From Streptomyces lincolnensis (GTDB lineage: Bacteria; Actinomycetota; Actinomycetes; Streptomycetales; Streptomycetaceae): a stretch of 64,000 bases of DNA. The first letter of the stretch is position 1. Every line of letters starts with the position of its first letter. Shown piece by piece: positions 53,690 to 61,624 of this stretch. The DNA lies in NCBI RefSeq assembly GCF_001685355.1, contig NZ_CP016438.1, positions 7,440,001 to 7,504,000 on the forward strand. Direction: 5' to 3'. The notes below the pieces were generated by a model. The model searched no databases. It worked only from the letters and a program-made list of their open reading frames with translations, and was not told where the DNA came from. A program made the translations under genes and the position numbers.

Positions 53690-54940
53690 ATGGCAGCGAC
53701 CCCGGCGCCTCCCCAGGCCCCCCCGAAGCCCACCTGGGACCCCCGCAGGCCGGAGCCCCCCTTCCCGTGGCTGCGCCCGACCATCCGCATACGGCTCACG
53801 CTGCTCTACGGCGGCATGTTCCTGATCGCCGGCATCCTGCTGCTGTCGATCATCTATCTGCTGGCCGCGCAGGCACTGACCTCGGGCAACCAGCCGCCGT
53901 TCAAGATTGCCGGCGGCGAGAACATCAAGGTCATCAGCGACAAATGTCCAGCGGTCAACGGCGCGACGGATCTACCGCTCGACACGTTCAACACCATCAT
54001 CAGCAAGTGCATCGACCAGCAGCGGCACGCGTCCCTGGACAACCTCCTCAGCCGTTCCCTCCTCGCCCTGCTCGGCCTCGCGATCATCGCCTTCGCCTTC
54101 GGCTACGCGATGGCCGGGCGCGTGCTGTCGCCGCTGGGCCGGATCACCCGCACCGCGCGCGCGGTGGCGGGCTCGGACCTGTCCCGCCGGATCGAGCTGG
54201 ACGGCCCGGACGACGAGCTGAAGGAACTCGCCGACACCTTCGACGAGATGCTGGAGCGGCTCCAGCGGGCCTTCACCGCCCAGCAGCGCTTCGTCGGCAA
54301 CGCCTCGCACGAGCTGCGCACACCGCTGGCGATCAACCGCACCCTGCTGGAGGTGCACCTGTCCGACCCGGGCGCGCCGATGGAGCTCCAGCAGCTCGGC
54401 AAGACGCTGCTGGCCACCAACGAGCGCAGCGAGCAGCTCGTCGAGGGCCTGCTGCTGCTCGCCCGCAGCGACAACCAGATCGTCGAGCGCAAGCCGGTGG
54501 ACCTCGCCGAGGTGGCCGAGCAGGCCGTCGACCAGGTGAACGGGGAGGCCGAGGCCAAGGGCGTGGTGATCCGCGGCGAGCAGAAACCCGCGGTCGTCCA
54601 GGGCAACGGCGTGCTGCTGGAGCGGATCGCCCTGAACCTGGTGCAGAACGCGGTGCGCTACAACGTGCCGGAGGGCGGCTGGGTGGAGGTGACCACGGAC
54701 ATCCAGCACGGGCAGGCGGTCCTGGTGGTGTCCAACACGGGTCCGGTGGTGCCGGCGTACGAGATCGACAACCTCTTCGAGCCCTTCCGGCGCCTGCGTA
54801 CGGAGCGCACGGGCAGTGACAAGGGGGTGGGCCTCGGCCTGTCCATCGTGCGGTCCGTGGCCCGGGCGCACGGCGGACACATCTCGGCGCAGCCGCGTGA
54901 AGGAGGTGGGCTTGTGATGCGGGTGGCCCTTCCCATCTGA
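53690..54940 (+). CDS. cutS: CutS, sensor histidine kinase
   Basis: A 416-residue kinase with two membrane helices (about residues 38-62 and 122-143) flanking a short extracellular loop. The loop contains two cysteines, Cys86 (SDKCPAV) and Cys107 (ISKCIDQ), which can form a disulfide and are the likely redox or folding-stress sensor. The HAMP region is followed by the phospho-acceptor His207 in NASHELRTPL, then the ATPase domain (NLVQNAVRYN, GVGLGLSIVRSVARAHGG). It is in an operon with cutR. Confidence 0.93.
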   Translation: MAATPAPPQAPPKPTWDPRRPEPPFPWLRPTIRIRLTLLYGGMFLIAGILLLSIIYLLAAQALTSGNQPPFKIAGGENIKVISDKCPAVNGATDLPLDTFNTIISKCIDQQRHASLDNLLSRSLLALLGLAIIAFAFGYAMAGRVLSPLGRITRTARAVAGSDLSRRIELDGPDDELKELADTFDEMLERLQRAFTAQQRFVGNASHELRTPLAINRTLLEVHLSDPGAPMELQQLGKTLLATNERSEQLVEGLLLLARSDNQIVERKPVDLAEVAEQAVDQVNGEAEAKGVVIRGEQKPAVVQGNGVLLERIALNLVQNAVRYNVPEGGWVEVTTDIQHGQAVLVVSNTGPVVPAYEIDNLFEPFRRLRTERTGSDKGVGLGLSIVRSVARAHGGHISAQPREGGGLVMRVALPI

Positions 54941-55345
54941 GATCATGGCCCCCGCACACGGATCGATACATGAGGATGTTCGCTTTGCGCGGAATTTTCG
55001 GGGCACCCGTCGGGTACCCCTGTGTGTGATCGATCACATGGGCGATTTTCCGGCCATCTACTCTCCGTGATCATGTGAACGGTCGGAAAGCCGGGAAAAT
55101 CCGGGTTTTCCGGGGTCCTGATCACGGGAAGTACACGGTGAGACGCCTTTGAAGTGCGGGATTCGGACCGTGTACGGTCCCGATCGCCATCCAACCCGAT
55201 CACTCATGAGGAGTCCGGTTGGGTGTCGATTGAGTAACAGACCTTGATGTGAGGCAAAATCTCCGCCTCAGGTCGGGCACAAGTCCGGCCTCTCACGCGT
55301 TACGTGCGCTGGAGACACCGAAGACACCCAGAGGGGGAGAGCGAC
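54941..55345 (+). promoter_or_regulatory. 405-base regulatory region upstream of the DUF4193 gene
   Basis: A weak terminator-like hairpin GGGGcACCC-GTC-GGGTaCCCC (55000-55020) follows cutS. Next come a perfect palindrome TGTGATCGATCACA (55025-55038), further GATCAC/GTGATC half-sites at 55067-55073, 55119-55125 and 55198-55203, an A/T-tract hairpin GGAAAA/TTTTCC (about 55094-55111), and an inverted repeat GGACCGT-GT-ACGGTCC (55165-55180). GAGGGGGAGA (55331-55340) is the ribosome-binding site. The density of symmetric elements suggests strong regulation; no reading frame is convincing. Confidence 0.5.
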
Positions 55346-55642
55346 ATGGCAACCGACTACGACACCCCACGCAAGACCGATGACGACGTCGACTCGGACA
55401 GCCTTGAAGAACTGAAGGCCCGGAGGAACGACAAGTCGACCTCGGCCGTCGACGTCGACGAATTCGAGGCCGCCGAAGGCCTCGAACTGCCCGGCGCCGA
55501 CCTCTCGAACGAGGAGCTGGCGGTCCGTGTGCTGCCGAAGCAGCAGGACGAGTTCACCTGCATGAGCTGCTTCCTGGTGCACCACCGCAGCCAGCTGGCC
55601 AGGGAGAAGAACGGTCAGCCGATCTGCCGCGACTGCGACTGA
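55346..55642 (+). CDS. DUF4193-family small zinc-binding protein
   Basis: A 98-residue conserved actinobacterial protein. The N-terminal half is acidic and probably disordered (DDDVDSDSLEELKARRNDKS). The C-terminal part has CMSC (about residues 72-75) and CRDCD at the extreme end, a four-cysteine zinc site. It resembles small RNA-polymerase-associated or translation-associated proteins in composition, but its role is unknown. The ATG at 55346 is six bases from GAGGGGGAGA. The long upstream region full of palindromes and the compact size suggest high, regulated expression. Confidence 0.85.
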   Translation: MATDYDTPRKTDDDVDSDSLEELKARRNDKSTSAVDVDEFEAAEGLELPGADLSNEELAVRVLPKQQDEFTCMSCFLVHHRSQLAREKNGQPICRDCD

Positions 55643-55655
55643 GGAGGGGTCGGCC

Positions 55656-56567
55656 GTGACTGGCTCGACCCCTCCCCGGAAGCGCCGCTTCCTCGCGCGG
55701 GGAGCGGACCAAGGGCCGTCCGAGGGACGGTCCAGCGCGCGTGACGACGAGCGGGGCTCATCCGACATCGGGTCGGCCTCGCTCGAACCGGCGGTCGACC
55801 GGGCTGACCTCCCGGCGCCGACGGACCATCCGGCTCCCGTCGCCAAACGGCGGGTGGCCGCGATCCGGGACAAGGCCCGCGAAGGCGTCCGCAAGGGCGG
55901 CAGCCGGGCCAGGGCGGGTCTGGCGTACCTCGCCGACCGGATCATCGACATCGCCCCGCGGATCCCCGTACGCGACCTCGCCACGCTCCGCAGGCAGTTC
56001 CCCGGGCTCGGCCCCGAAGAACTCGCCGAGAAGCTCGTGGCGGGCGCCTGCCGGGCGACGGCGACCGTCGGCGCGGGTGTCGGCGCCGCGGCGATGATGC
56101 CGGTCCCGCCGGCGATGCCCACAGAACTGGCCGCCGAGATCACCGGCGTGGCGGCGATCGAGCTGAAGCTGATCGCGGAACTCCACGAGGTCTACGGCGT
56201 ACGACCGCCCGGCGGTCTCAAGGAGCGCTCCACCGCGTATCTCAACTCCTGGTCGGGGGAGCGCGGGATCGACGTGACCAAGCCGTCGACCTACAACTCG
56301 GCGCTCAACAGCCGGATGAAACAGCAGCTGCGGCAGCAGATCATGAAGCGGATGGTGCGGAACCTGCCGAACCTGATGCCGTTCATGGTGGGCGCGGCCG
56401 TGGGAGCGGTCATGAACCGCAGGGACACCAGAAACCTCGCCGAGCGGATCCGGGCCGACCTGCGCAGGACGCAGGTGCCGTGGGACGCGCTGCCCGAGCT
56501 TCCGGCGCTGGAGACGCCGTCGAACCCGCTGGAGCTGGGGGACGGCCGCAAGGAACTCGGGAGCTGA
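55656..56567 (+). CDS. EcsC-like membrane-associated protein
   Basis: A 303-residue protein from a GTG at 55656, 13 bases after the DUF4193 stop, so the two are probably co-transcribed. The first 65 residues are charged and disordered. The middle and C-terminal parts resemble the EcsC family: VGAGVGAAAMMPVPPAMPTELAAEITGVAAIELKLI is split here as two amphipathic/hydrophobic helices (about 128-165), and NLPNLMPFMVGAAVGAVMNRRDTRNL (about 237-262) is the typical C-terminal Gly-rich helix. The family assignment is by eye. Function unknown, possibly linked to envelope or secretion, given cutRS nearby. Confidence 0.6.
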   Translation: MTGSTPPRKRRFLARGADQGPSEGRSSARDDERGSSDIGSASLEPAVDRADLPAPTDHPAPVAKRRVAAIRDKAREGVRKGGSRARAGLAYLADRIIDIAPRIPVRDLATLRRQFPGLGPEELAEKLVAGACRATATVGAGVGAAAMMPVPPAMPTELAAEITGVAAIELKLIAELHEVYGVRPPGGLKERSTAYLNSWSGERGIDVTKPSTYNSALNSRMKQQLRQQIMKRMVRNLPNLMPFMVGAAVGAVMNRRDTRNLAERIRADLRRTQVPWDALPELPALETPSNPLELGDGRKELGS

Positions 56568-56686
56568 CCCCGCCGGGACAGGGCGGGACGGGACACCGCC
56601 ACGGGCCCGGGGCCCGGTAAGACTTCCGTGAGACTTCGGGCCGTCGAGTGGCCCTCACCGCTCGGGTGAAGCCCTGCGCAAACGTT

Positions 56687-57151
56687 CTAGGCGGCGGCCG
56701 ACCGCGCCGTCTTCAGCGCGTCCGCCAGCCGCTCGGGCTCACGCGTCGACAGGTACAGGTACGGCGTGGGGTCCTCGGGGTCCGTGACCGTCACCCGCAG
56801 GGCGGTGGGGATGTACGCGCGCAGCAGCAGGAAGGCGCGGGTGTCGGCCTTGTAGGTGCGCCAGGCGCGGGCCTCCTCCGGGTCCAGGATCTCGGCCTCA
56901 CCCAGCGCCGACACCGGGATCTTCGCCTCGCCGGCGATCAGGAAGCCGCCCACGACACGGATGCGCTGCGCGCCGTACGCGCTGGCCACGACCGCTGCCG
57001 CCGCCGTACCGCCGACCAGGCCGCCGAGCAGCGGCAGGGTGCCGAACGGGAGCAGGATCAGCGCGAAGGAGACCCCGACCAGGAAGGAGATCAGCCACCA
57101 GGAGCGGGGGGCCGTGAGGCGTTCTTCGTACGGGGCGGCAAAGGACTGCAT
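56687..57151 (-). CDS. DUF3093 membrane protein
   Basis: A 154-residue protein with two adjacent N-terminal membrane helices (about residues 18-38 and 41-60) and a C-terminal cytoplasmic domain containing GEAKIPVSALGEAEILD and YLSTREPERLADAL, the pattern of DUF3093. The ATG at 57151 has no ribosome-binding site. It is divergent from the thioesterase gene across only 57 bases, so the two genes share a compact promoter region. Function unknown. The 119 bases between this stop and the EcsC-like gene hold only GC-rich sequence without a clean terminator. Confidence 0.8.
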   Translation of the reverse strand: MQSFAAPYEERLTAPRSWWLISFLVGVSFALILLPFGTLPLLGGLVGGTAAAAVVASAYGAQRIRVVGGFLIAGEAKIPVSALGEAEILDPEEARAWRTYKADTRAFLLLRAYIPTALRVTVTDPEDPTPYLYLSTREPERLADALKTARSAAA

Positions 57152-57208
57152 GAGCCAAGCTTGGCACGGGGTCCGGAACGGGCCGACGCGCGGGTAAGGT
57201 CTGCGGCT

Positions 57209-57793
57209 GTGAGTGGTACTTCCGCAGCTCTTCAGCCTCCGGCCGACGCCGTGAAACCGGTGCGCCATCCCGATGCTCCCGCGCCCGGTGAGCTGCTCGG
57301 TGCGCACTACGACCAGTGCTTCGGCTGTGGCGGCGAGCAGCTCCACGGGCTGCATCTGGAGGCGCGGGCCGGCGAGGGAGTGAGCATCACCGCCGAGTTC
57401 ACCGTGCAGCCCGCCCACCAGGGCGCTCCCGGGCTCGCGCACGGCGGGGTGCTCGCCAGCGCCCTCGACGAGACCCTCGGCTCGCTGAACTGGCTGCTGC
57501 GGACGATCGCGGTGACGGGGCGGCTGGAGACGGACTTCGTGCGGCCTGTGCCGGTCGGTACGGTGCTGTATCTGGCGGCCGAGGTGACGGCGGTGGCGGG
57601 ACGGAAGATCTACTCGTCCGCCACGGGCCGGATCGGTGCCCCCGACGGGCCCGTCGCGCTCCGTGCCGACGCGCTGTTCATCGAGGTCAAGGTGGACCAC
57701 TTCGTGCAGAACGGCCGCCCGGAGGAGATCCGGGCCGCCATGGACGACCCGGACCAGGTCCGGCGTGCCCGTGCCTTCGAGGTGAACCCGTGA
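57209..57793 (+). CDS. PaaI-type hotdog-fold thioesterase
   Basis: A 194-residue protein with a hotdog domain (about residues 35-165). Key marks are HYDQCFGCGGEQLHGLHL at the start and the HQGAPGLAHGGVLASALDETLG core, where the His-Gly-Gly and the Asp/Glu on the long helix form the acyl-CoA thioesterase site. The substrate is unknown. TAAGGT (57195-57200) ends 8 bases before the GTG at 57209, consistent with a leaderless start. The stop overlaps dut by 4 bases. Confidence 0.82.
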   Translation: MSGTSAALQPPADAVKPVRHPDAPAPGELLGAHYDQCFGCGGEQLHGLHLEARAGEGVSITAEFTVQPAHQGAPGLAHGGVLASALDETLGSLNWLLRTIAVTGRLETDFVRPVPVGTVLYLAAEVTAVAGRKIYSSATGRIGAPDGPVALRADALFIEVKVDHFVQNGRPEEIRAAMDDPDQVRRARAFEVNP

Positions 57794-58350
57794 GCCGTGC
57801 CCCCCGTCAAGAGCTCGACGTGCTGATCCGCCGCGTCGATCCGGACGTACCGCTTCCGACGTACGCGCACCCCGGCGACGCCGGTGCCGATCTGCGCACG
57901 ACCGAGAGCCGCGAACTGAGGCCGGGGGAGCGGGCCGTGCTGCCCACGGGGGTGTCGATCGCCCTCCCGGAGGGGTACGCGGCCTTCGTGCATCCACGTT
58001 CAGGCCTGGCCGCCCGCTGCGGTGTCGCTCTCGTGAATGCCCCGGGGACGGTTGATGGCGGGTACCGTGGGGAGATCAAGGTGATCGTGGTGAATCTCGA
58101 CCCGCACGAGTCGGTGCGGTTCGAGCGCTTCGACCGGATTGCCCAACTGGTCGTCCAGCAGGTCGAGAGGGTCCGCTTCCAGGAGGTCGCGGAGCTTCCC
58201 GATTCGGCACGGGCCGAGGGGGGCTTCGGGTCCACCGGTGGCCATGCCGCGGTGGACGACGGTGGCGGCACAAACGGTCATGCCGCCGTGGGCGGCGCGA
58301 CGGGTGGGAATCGATACGCTTCGGTCGTATCCGACCGGGAAGGACAGTGA
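57790..58350 (+). CDS. dut: Deoxyuridine 5'-triphosphate nucleotidohydrolase (dUTPase)
   Basis: A 186-residue trimeric-type dUTPase. All five family motifs are present: HPGDAGADLRT (I), HPRSGLAAR (II), NAPGTVDGGYRGEIKVIVVN (III), RIAQLVV (IV) and the Gly-rich GGFGSTG near residue 154 (V). The last 30 residues are a Gly/Asn/Ala-rich tail longer than usual. It converts dUTP to dUMP. The GTG start overlaps the thioesterase stop by 4 bases. Confidence 0.93.
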   Translation: MSRAPRQELDVLIRRVDPDVPLPTYAHPGDAGADLRTTESRELRPGERAVLPTGVSIALPEGYAAFVHPRSGLAARCGVALVNAPGTVDGGYRGEIKVIVVNLDPHESVRFERFDRIAQLVVQQVERVRFQEVAELPDSARAEGGFGSTGGHAAVDDGGGTNGHAAVGGATGGNRYASVVSDREGQ

Positions 58351-58351
58351 C

Positions 58352-59122
58352 GTGTTCGGACGTCGCAAGAAGAAGGATGCCGCCGAGGATGCGGCCGGCG
58401 AGGCCGAGCAGGTCGTCGACAGTGTCGACACTGAGGCGGACGAAGAGGACGCGGCCGAGCGTGAGCGCGTGAGGCTGGAGCCGGAGCCGCGGCCCGACGG
58501 GCCCTGGGACAGCACCGAGGTCCGTGACCCGGCCGAGGGCCGGGTGGACCTGGGCGGTCTGTTCGTGCCGGGGGTCGACGGCATGGAGCTGCGGGTCGAG
58601 GTCGCGGGCGACGCGATCGTCGCGGCGACCGTGGTCCTCAAGGACAGTGCCGTGCAGCTCCAGGCCTTCGCCGCGCCCAAGCGCGAGGGCATCTGGGGCG
58701 AGGTGCGCGAGGAGATCGCCACCGGCATCACCCAGCAGGGCGGCATCATCGACGAGGTCGAGGGCCCGCTGGGCTGGGAACTGCGCGCGCAGGTGCCGGT
58801 ACAACTGCCGGACGGCACGGGCGGTTTCCAGGTGGTGCGGTTCGTGGGTGTGGACGGCCCGCGCTGGTTCCTGCGCGGTGTCATCTCCGGCCAGGGCGCG
58901 GTGCAGCCGCAGGCGGCCGGCCTGCTGGAGCAGATCTTCCGGGACACCGTCGTGGTCCGTGGCGAGGGTCCGATGGCGCCCCGCGACCCGATCGTCCTGA
59001 AGCTGCCGAACGACGCGCAGATGGTGCCCGAGGGCGTCCAGCAGCAGGAGCAGGAAGGCTCCCGCTTCTCCGGCGGCATGGGCCAGCTCCAGCGCGGACC
59101 GGAGATCACCGAGGTCCGCTAG
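58352..59122 (+). CDS. DUF3710-family protein
   Basis: A 256-residue conserved actinobacterial protein of unknown function. A basic N-terminus (VFGRRKKKD) is followed by an acidic disordered stretch to about residue 50, then the DUF3710 domain (about 60-225) with GIWGEVREEIATGI, GPLGWELRAQVPVQLPDG and GPRWFLRGVISG. The GTG at 58352 lies just after dut, with AAGGA upstream. It is probably the last gene of the thioesterase-dut-DUF3710 operon and is followed by a strong terminator with a T-tract. Confidence 0.8.
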   Translation: MFGRRKKKDAAEDAAGEAEQVVDSVDTEADEEDAAERERVRLEPEPRPDGPWDSTEVRDPAEGRVDLGGLFVPGVDGMELRVEVAGDAIVAATVVLKDSAVQLQAFAAPKREGIWGEVREEIATGITQQGGIIDEVEGPLGWELRAQVPVQLPDGTGGFQVVRFVGVDGPRWFLRGVISGQGAVQPQAAGLLEQIFRDTVVVRGEGPMAPRDPIVLKLPNDAQMVPEGVQQQEQEGSRFSGGMGQLQRGPEITEVR

Positions 59123-59144
59123 TCCGCTGGTCCCCAGCGACACG

Positions 59145-59178
59145 AAGGGCCGCACCCCGACGGGGTGCGGCCCTTTTC
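59145..59178 (+). terminator. Terminator of the dut operon
   Basis: Perfect 14-bp arms (59145-59158 and 59162-59175) with a GAC loop, the right arm ending in a run of four T's (59174-59177). Confidence 0.9.
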
Positions 59179-59216
59179 GTGCGTGTTTTCGTGCGTACGA
59201 TTCGGTGCGCGAAGCC

Positions 59217-59270
59217 TTGACGGGGGATTGGTCTGTACCTACGGTCATCCGCCAACGCCTATGTTCATAG
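59217..59270 (+). promoter_or_regulatory. Sigma-70 (HrdB-type) promoter of the alginate-lyase-family gene, with a downstream dyad
   Basis: TTGACG (59217-59222), 17 bases, then TACGGT (59240-59245): one of the clearest HrdB-type promoters in the window. Start of transcription is expected near 59252. A short perfect dyad CTATG-TT-CATAG (59259-59270) lies just downstream and could bind a repressor. Confidence 0.7.
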
Positions 59271-59306
59271 GGGCGCCTTACGTTCACATACGAGAACGGA
59301 GTCGCT

Positions 59307-60473
59307 ATGCGTCGTATCGCACCGCTGGTGCTCGTCACCGCTATCGTCCTGGGGGTCCTCGCGAGACCTGCCGATGCCGCCCCCGCCGCCTTCGCCCATC
59401 CCGGAGTCACCGTCTCCAAGAGTCAGTTGGACTTCGCCCGCAGCAAGGTCACCGCCGGGGCGCAGCCCTGGAAGGGGGCCTTCGACCGGATGATGGCGAG
59501 CAAGTACGCCGATCCGAACCGCACGCCCAGGCCTCGCGCGGTCGTCGAGTGCGGGTCGTACTCGAATCCCAACCACGGCTGCACCGACGAGCGCGAGGAC
59601 GCCATCGCCGCGTACACCCAGGCGCTCGCCTGGTACATCACCCGCGACGAGCGGCACGCGAAGAAGGCCATCCAGCTGATGGACGCCTGGTCGGCGGTGA
59701 TCACCGACCACACCAACAGCAACGCGCCCCTCCAGAGCGGCTGGGCCGGGTCCTCCTGGCCCAGGGCCGCCGAGATCATCAAGCACACGTACGCCGGCGG
59801 GTGGGCGAACTCCGGCCGCTTCGCGACCATGCTGCGGAACGTCTACCTGCCCGAGGTGATCAACGGCTCGCACTCCAACGGCAACTGGGAGCTGTCGATG
59901 ATGGAGGCCGCCGTCGGCATCTCCGTCCACCTGGAGGACAAGGCGTCGTACGACAAGGCGATGGCGAAGTTCCGCACCCGCACCGCCGCCTTCGTCTACC
60001 TCGCCTCCGACGGCGATCTCCCGAGGACCGTGCCGAGCCAGAACCTGGACACCCGGGACAAGATCGTCAGGTACTGGCAGGGGCAGTCCACCTTCGTCAC
60101 CGGGCTCACCCAGGAGACCTGCCGCGACCTCACGCACACCGGGTACGGCATCTCGGCCATCTCGCACGTCGCCGAGACCAGCCGGATCCAGGGGCAGGAC
60201 CTGTACGGCACGGACGTGGGCGAACGGCTGCGGCAGGCGCTCGGGTTCCAGGCCAGGTACGAGCTGGGGGCGGCCGTACCGAGCTGGCTGTGCGGCGGCT
60301 CGCTGGATCTGGGGCTCGGACCGGTCACCGAGGTGGGGTACAACGCCATGGGCAACAGGCTTGGCGTGCCCATGACTAATACACGAACCCTGACCGAGCG
60401 GAACCGTCCCGCGGGCAGCAACAACCTCTTCGTGGCCTGGGAAACCCTCACCCACGGCGACAACCCGGGCTGA
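59307..60473 (+). CDS. Secreted alginate-lyase-family protein
   Basis: A 388-residue exported protein. Residues 1-24 form a signal peptide (MRRIAPLVLVTAIVLGVLA then ADA). The remainder is an (alpha/alpha)-toroid of the alginate lyase (PF05426-like) family; the conserved catalytic-region stretch appears as GSHSNGNWELSMMEAAVG (about residues 191-208). The true polysaccharide could be alginate or another uronate/aminosugar polymer. CGGAG is five bases before the ATG at 59307. It has its own promoter and terminator. Confidence 0.8.
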   Translation: MRRIAPLVLVTAIVLGVLARPADAAPAAFAHPGVTVSKSQLDFARSKVTAGAQPWKGAFDRMMASKYADPNRTPRPRAVVECGSYSNPNHGCTDEREDAIAAYTQALAWYITRDERHAKKAIQLMDAWSAVITDHTNSNAPLQSGWAGSSWPRAAEIIKHTYAGGWANSGRFATMLRNVYLPEVINGSHSNGNWELSMMEAAVGISVHLEDKASYDKAMAKFRTRTAAFVYLASDGDLPRTVPSQNLDTRDKIVRYWQGQSTFVTGLTQETCRDLTHTGYGISAISHVAETSRIQGQDLYGTDVGERLRQALGFQARYELGAAVPSWLCGGSLDLGLGPVTEVGYNAMGNRLGVPMTNTRTLTERNRPAGSNNLFVAWETLTHGDNPG

Positions 60474-60486
60474 AAGCGTTGATCTG

Positions 60487-60517
60487 CCGGGCGCCGGCTG
60501 GTGATACTGGCGCCCGG
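60487..60517 (+). terminator. Terminator of the alginate-lyase-family gene
   Basis: Perfect 9-bp arms CCGGGCGCC (60487-60495) and GGCGCCCGG (60509-60517), 14 bases after the stop and just ahead of the ABC ATPase gene. Confidence 0.7.
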
Positions 60518-60534
60518 TTCACGGGGGAGGGCGC

Positions 60535-61241
<707 letters not shown>

Positions 61242-61242
<1 letters not shown>

Positions 61243-61479
61243 GGTCCGTCCGGCGGATCATGTCGCGGTCTCGGGGCCCTGGCACGCACTCCCCCAGAGG
61301 GGGTGCCCCCAGCGGCGTTGTCGTCGGTTGCTCACGCTCCGCGTCGACGCCCTCCTCCGCCTTGCGGCTGCACGCTCCCCCACGCTCGAACAACCTCGCG
61401 CGGGGGCCCCATCGCCCCCCGCTCACCGGCGCTGATCAGGCACTGTTTTTGCATGCGACCTGATCCGCCGGACAGACCC
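61242..61479. repeat. MITE-like element with 25-bp terminal inverted repeats
   Basis: The ends 61242-61266 and 61455-61479 are inverted copies matching at 23 of 25 bases (core GTCCGGCGGATCA). The 238-bp unit has no coding capacity. The interior is GC-rich with internal inverted pieces (for example CACTCCCCCAGAGGGGGTG, about 61287-61305). It begins at the last base of the ABC ATPase stop codon. No target-site duplication is clear. It could also act as a large terminator. Confidence 0.6.
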
Positions 61480-61624
61480 CAGGGCCCGGCCGCCGCCGCA
61501 CAGCCCCTGGCCGTCAGGGTTGCGTCAAAGAGGGCCCTCGGGTCGCTCCTGGCCCCATATGTCGGAATTGCTGGACGTAGGGTCGACGCTGCGCGGGCAG
61601 GATCGACCGGAAGACAATAGGGCC
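61480..61624 (+). promoter_or_regulatory. Upstream region of kdpD
   Basis: The 145 bases between the repeat element and kdpD. GACAAT (61613-61618) ends 6 bases before the ATG at 61625, consistent with a -10 of a leaderless transcript. No good -35 is seen. Confidence 0.35.

Noticed and set aside
59228..59243. DasR site in the alginate-lyase promoter
   Set aside because: Only about 10 of 16 bases match the dre consensus, far poorer than the ptsH site.
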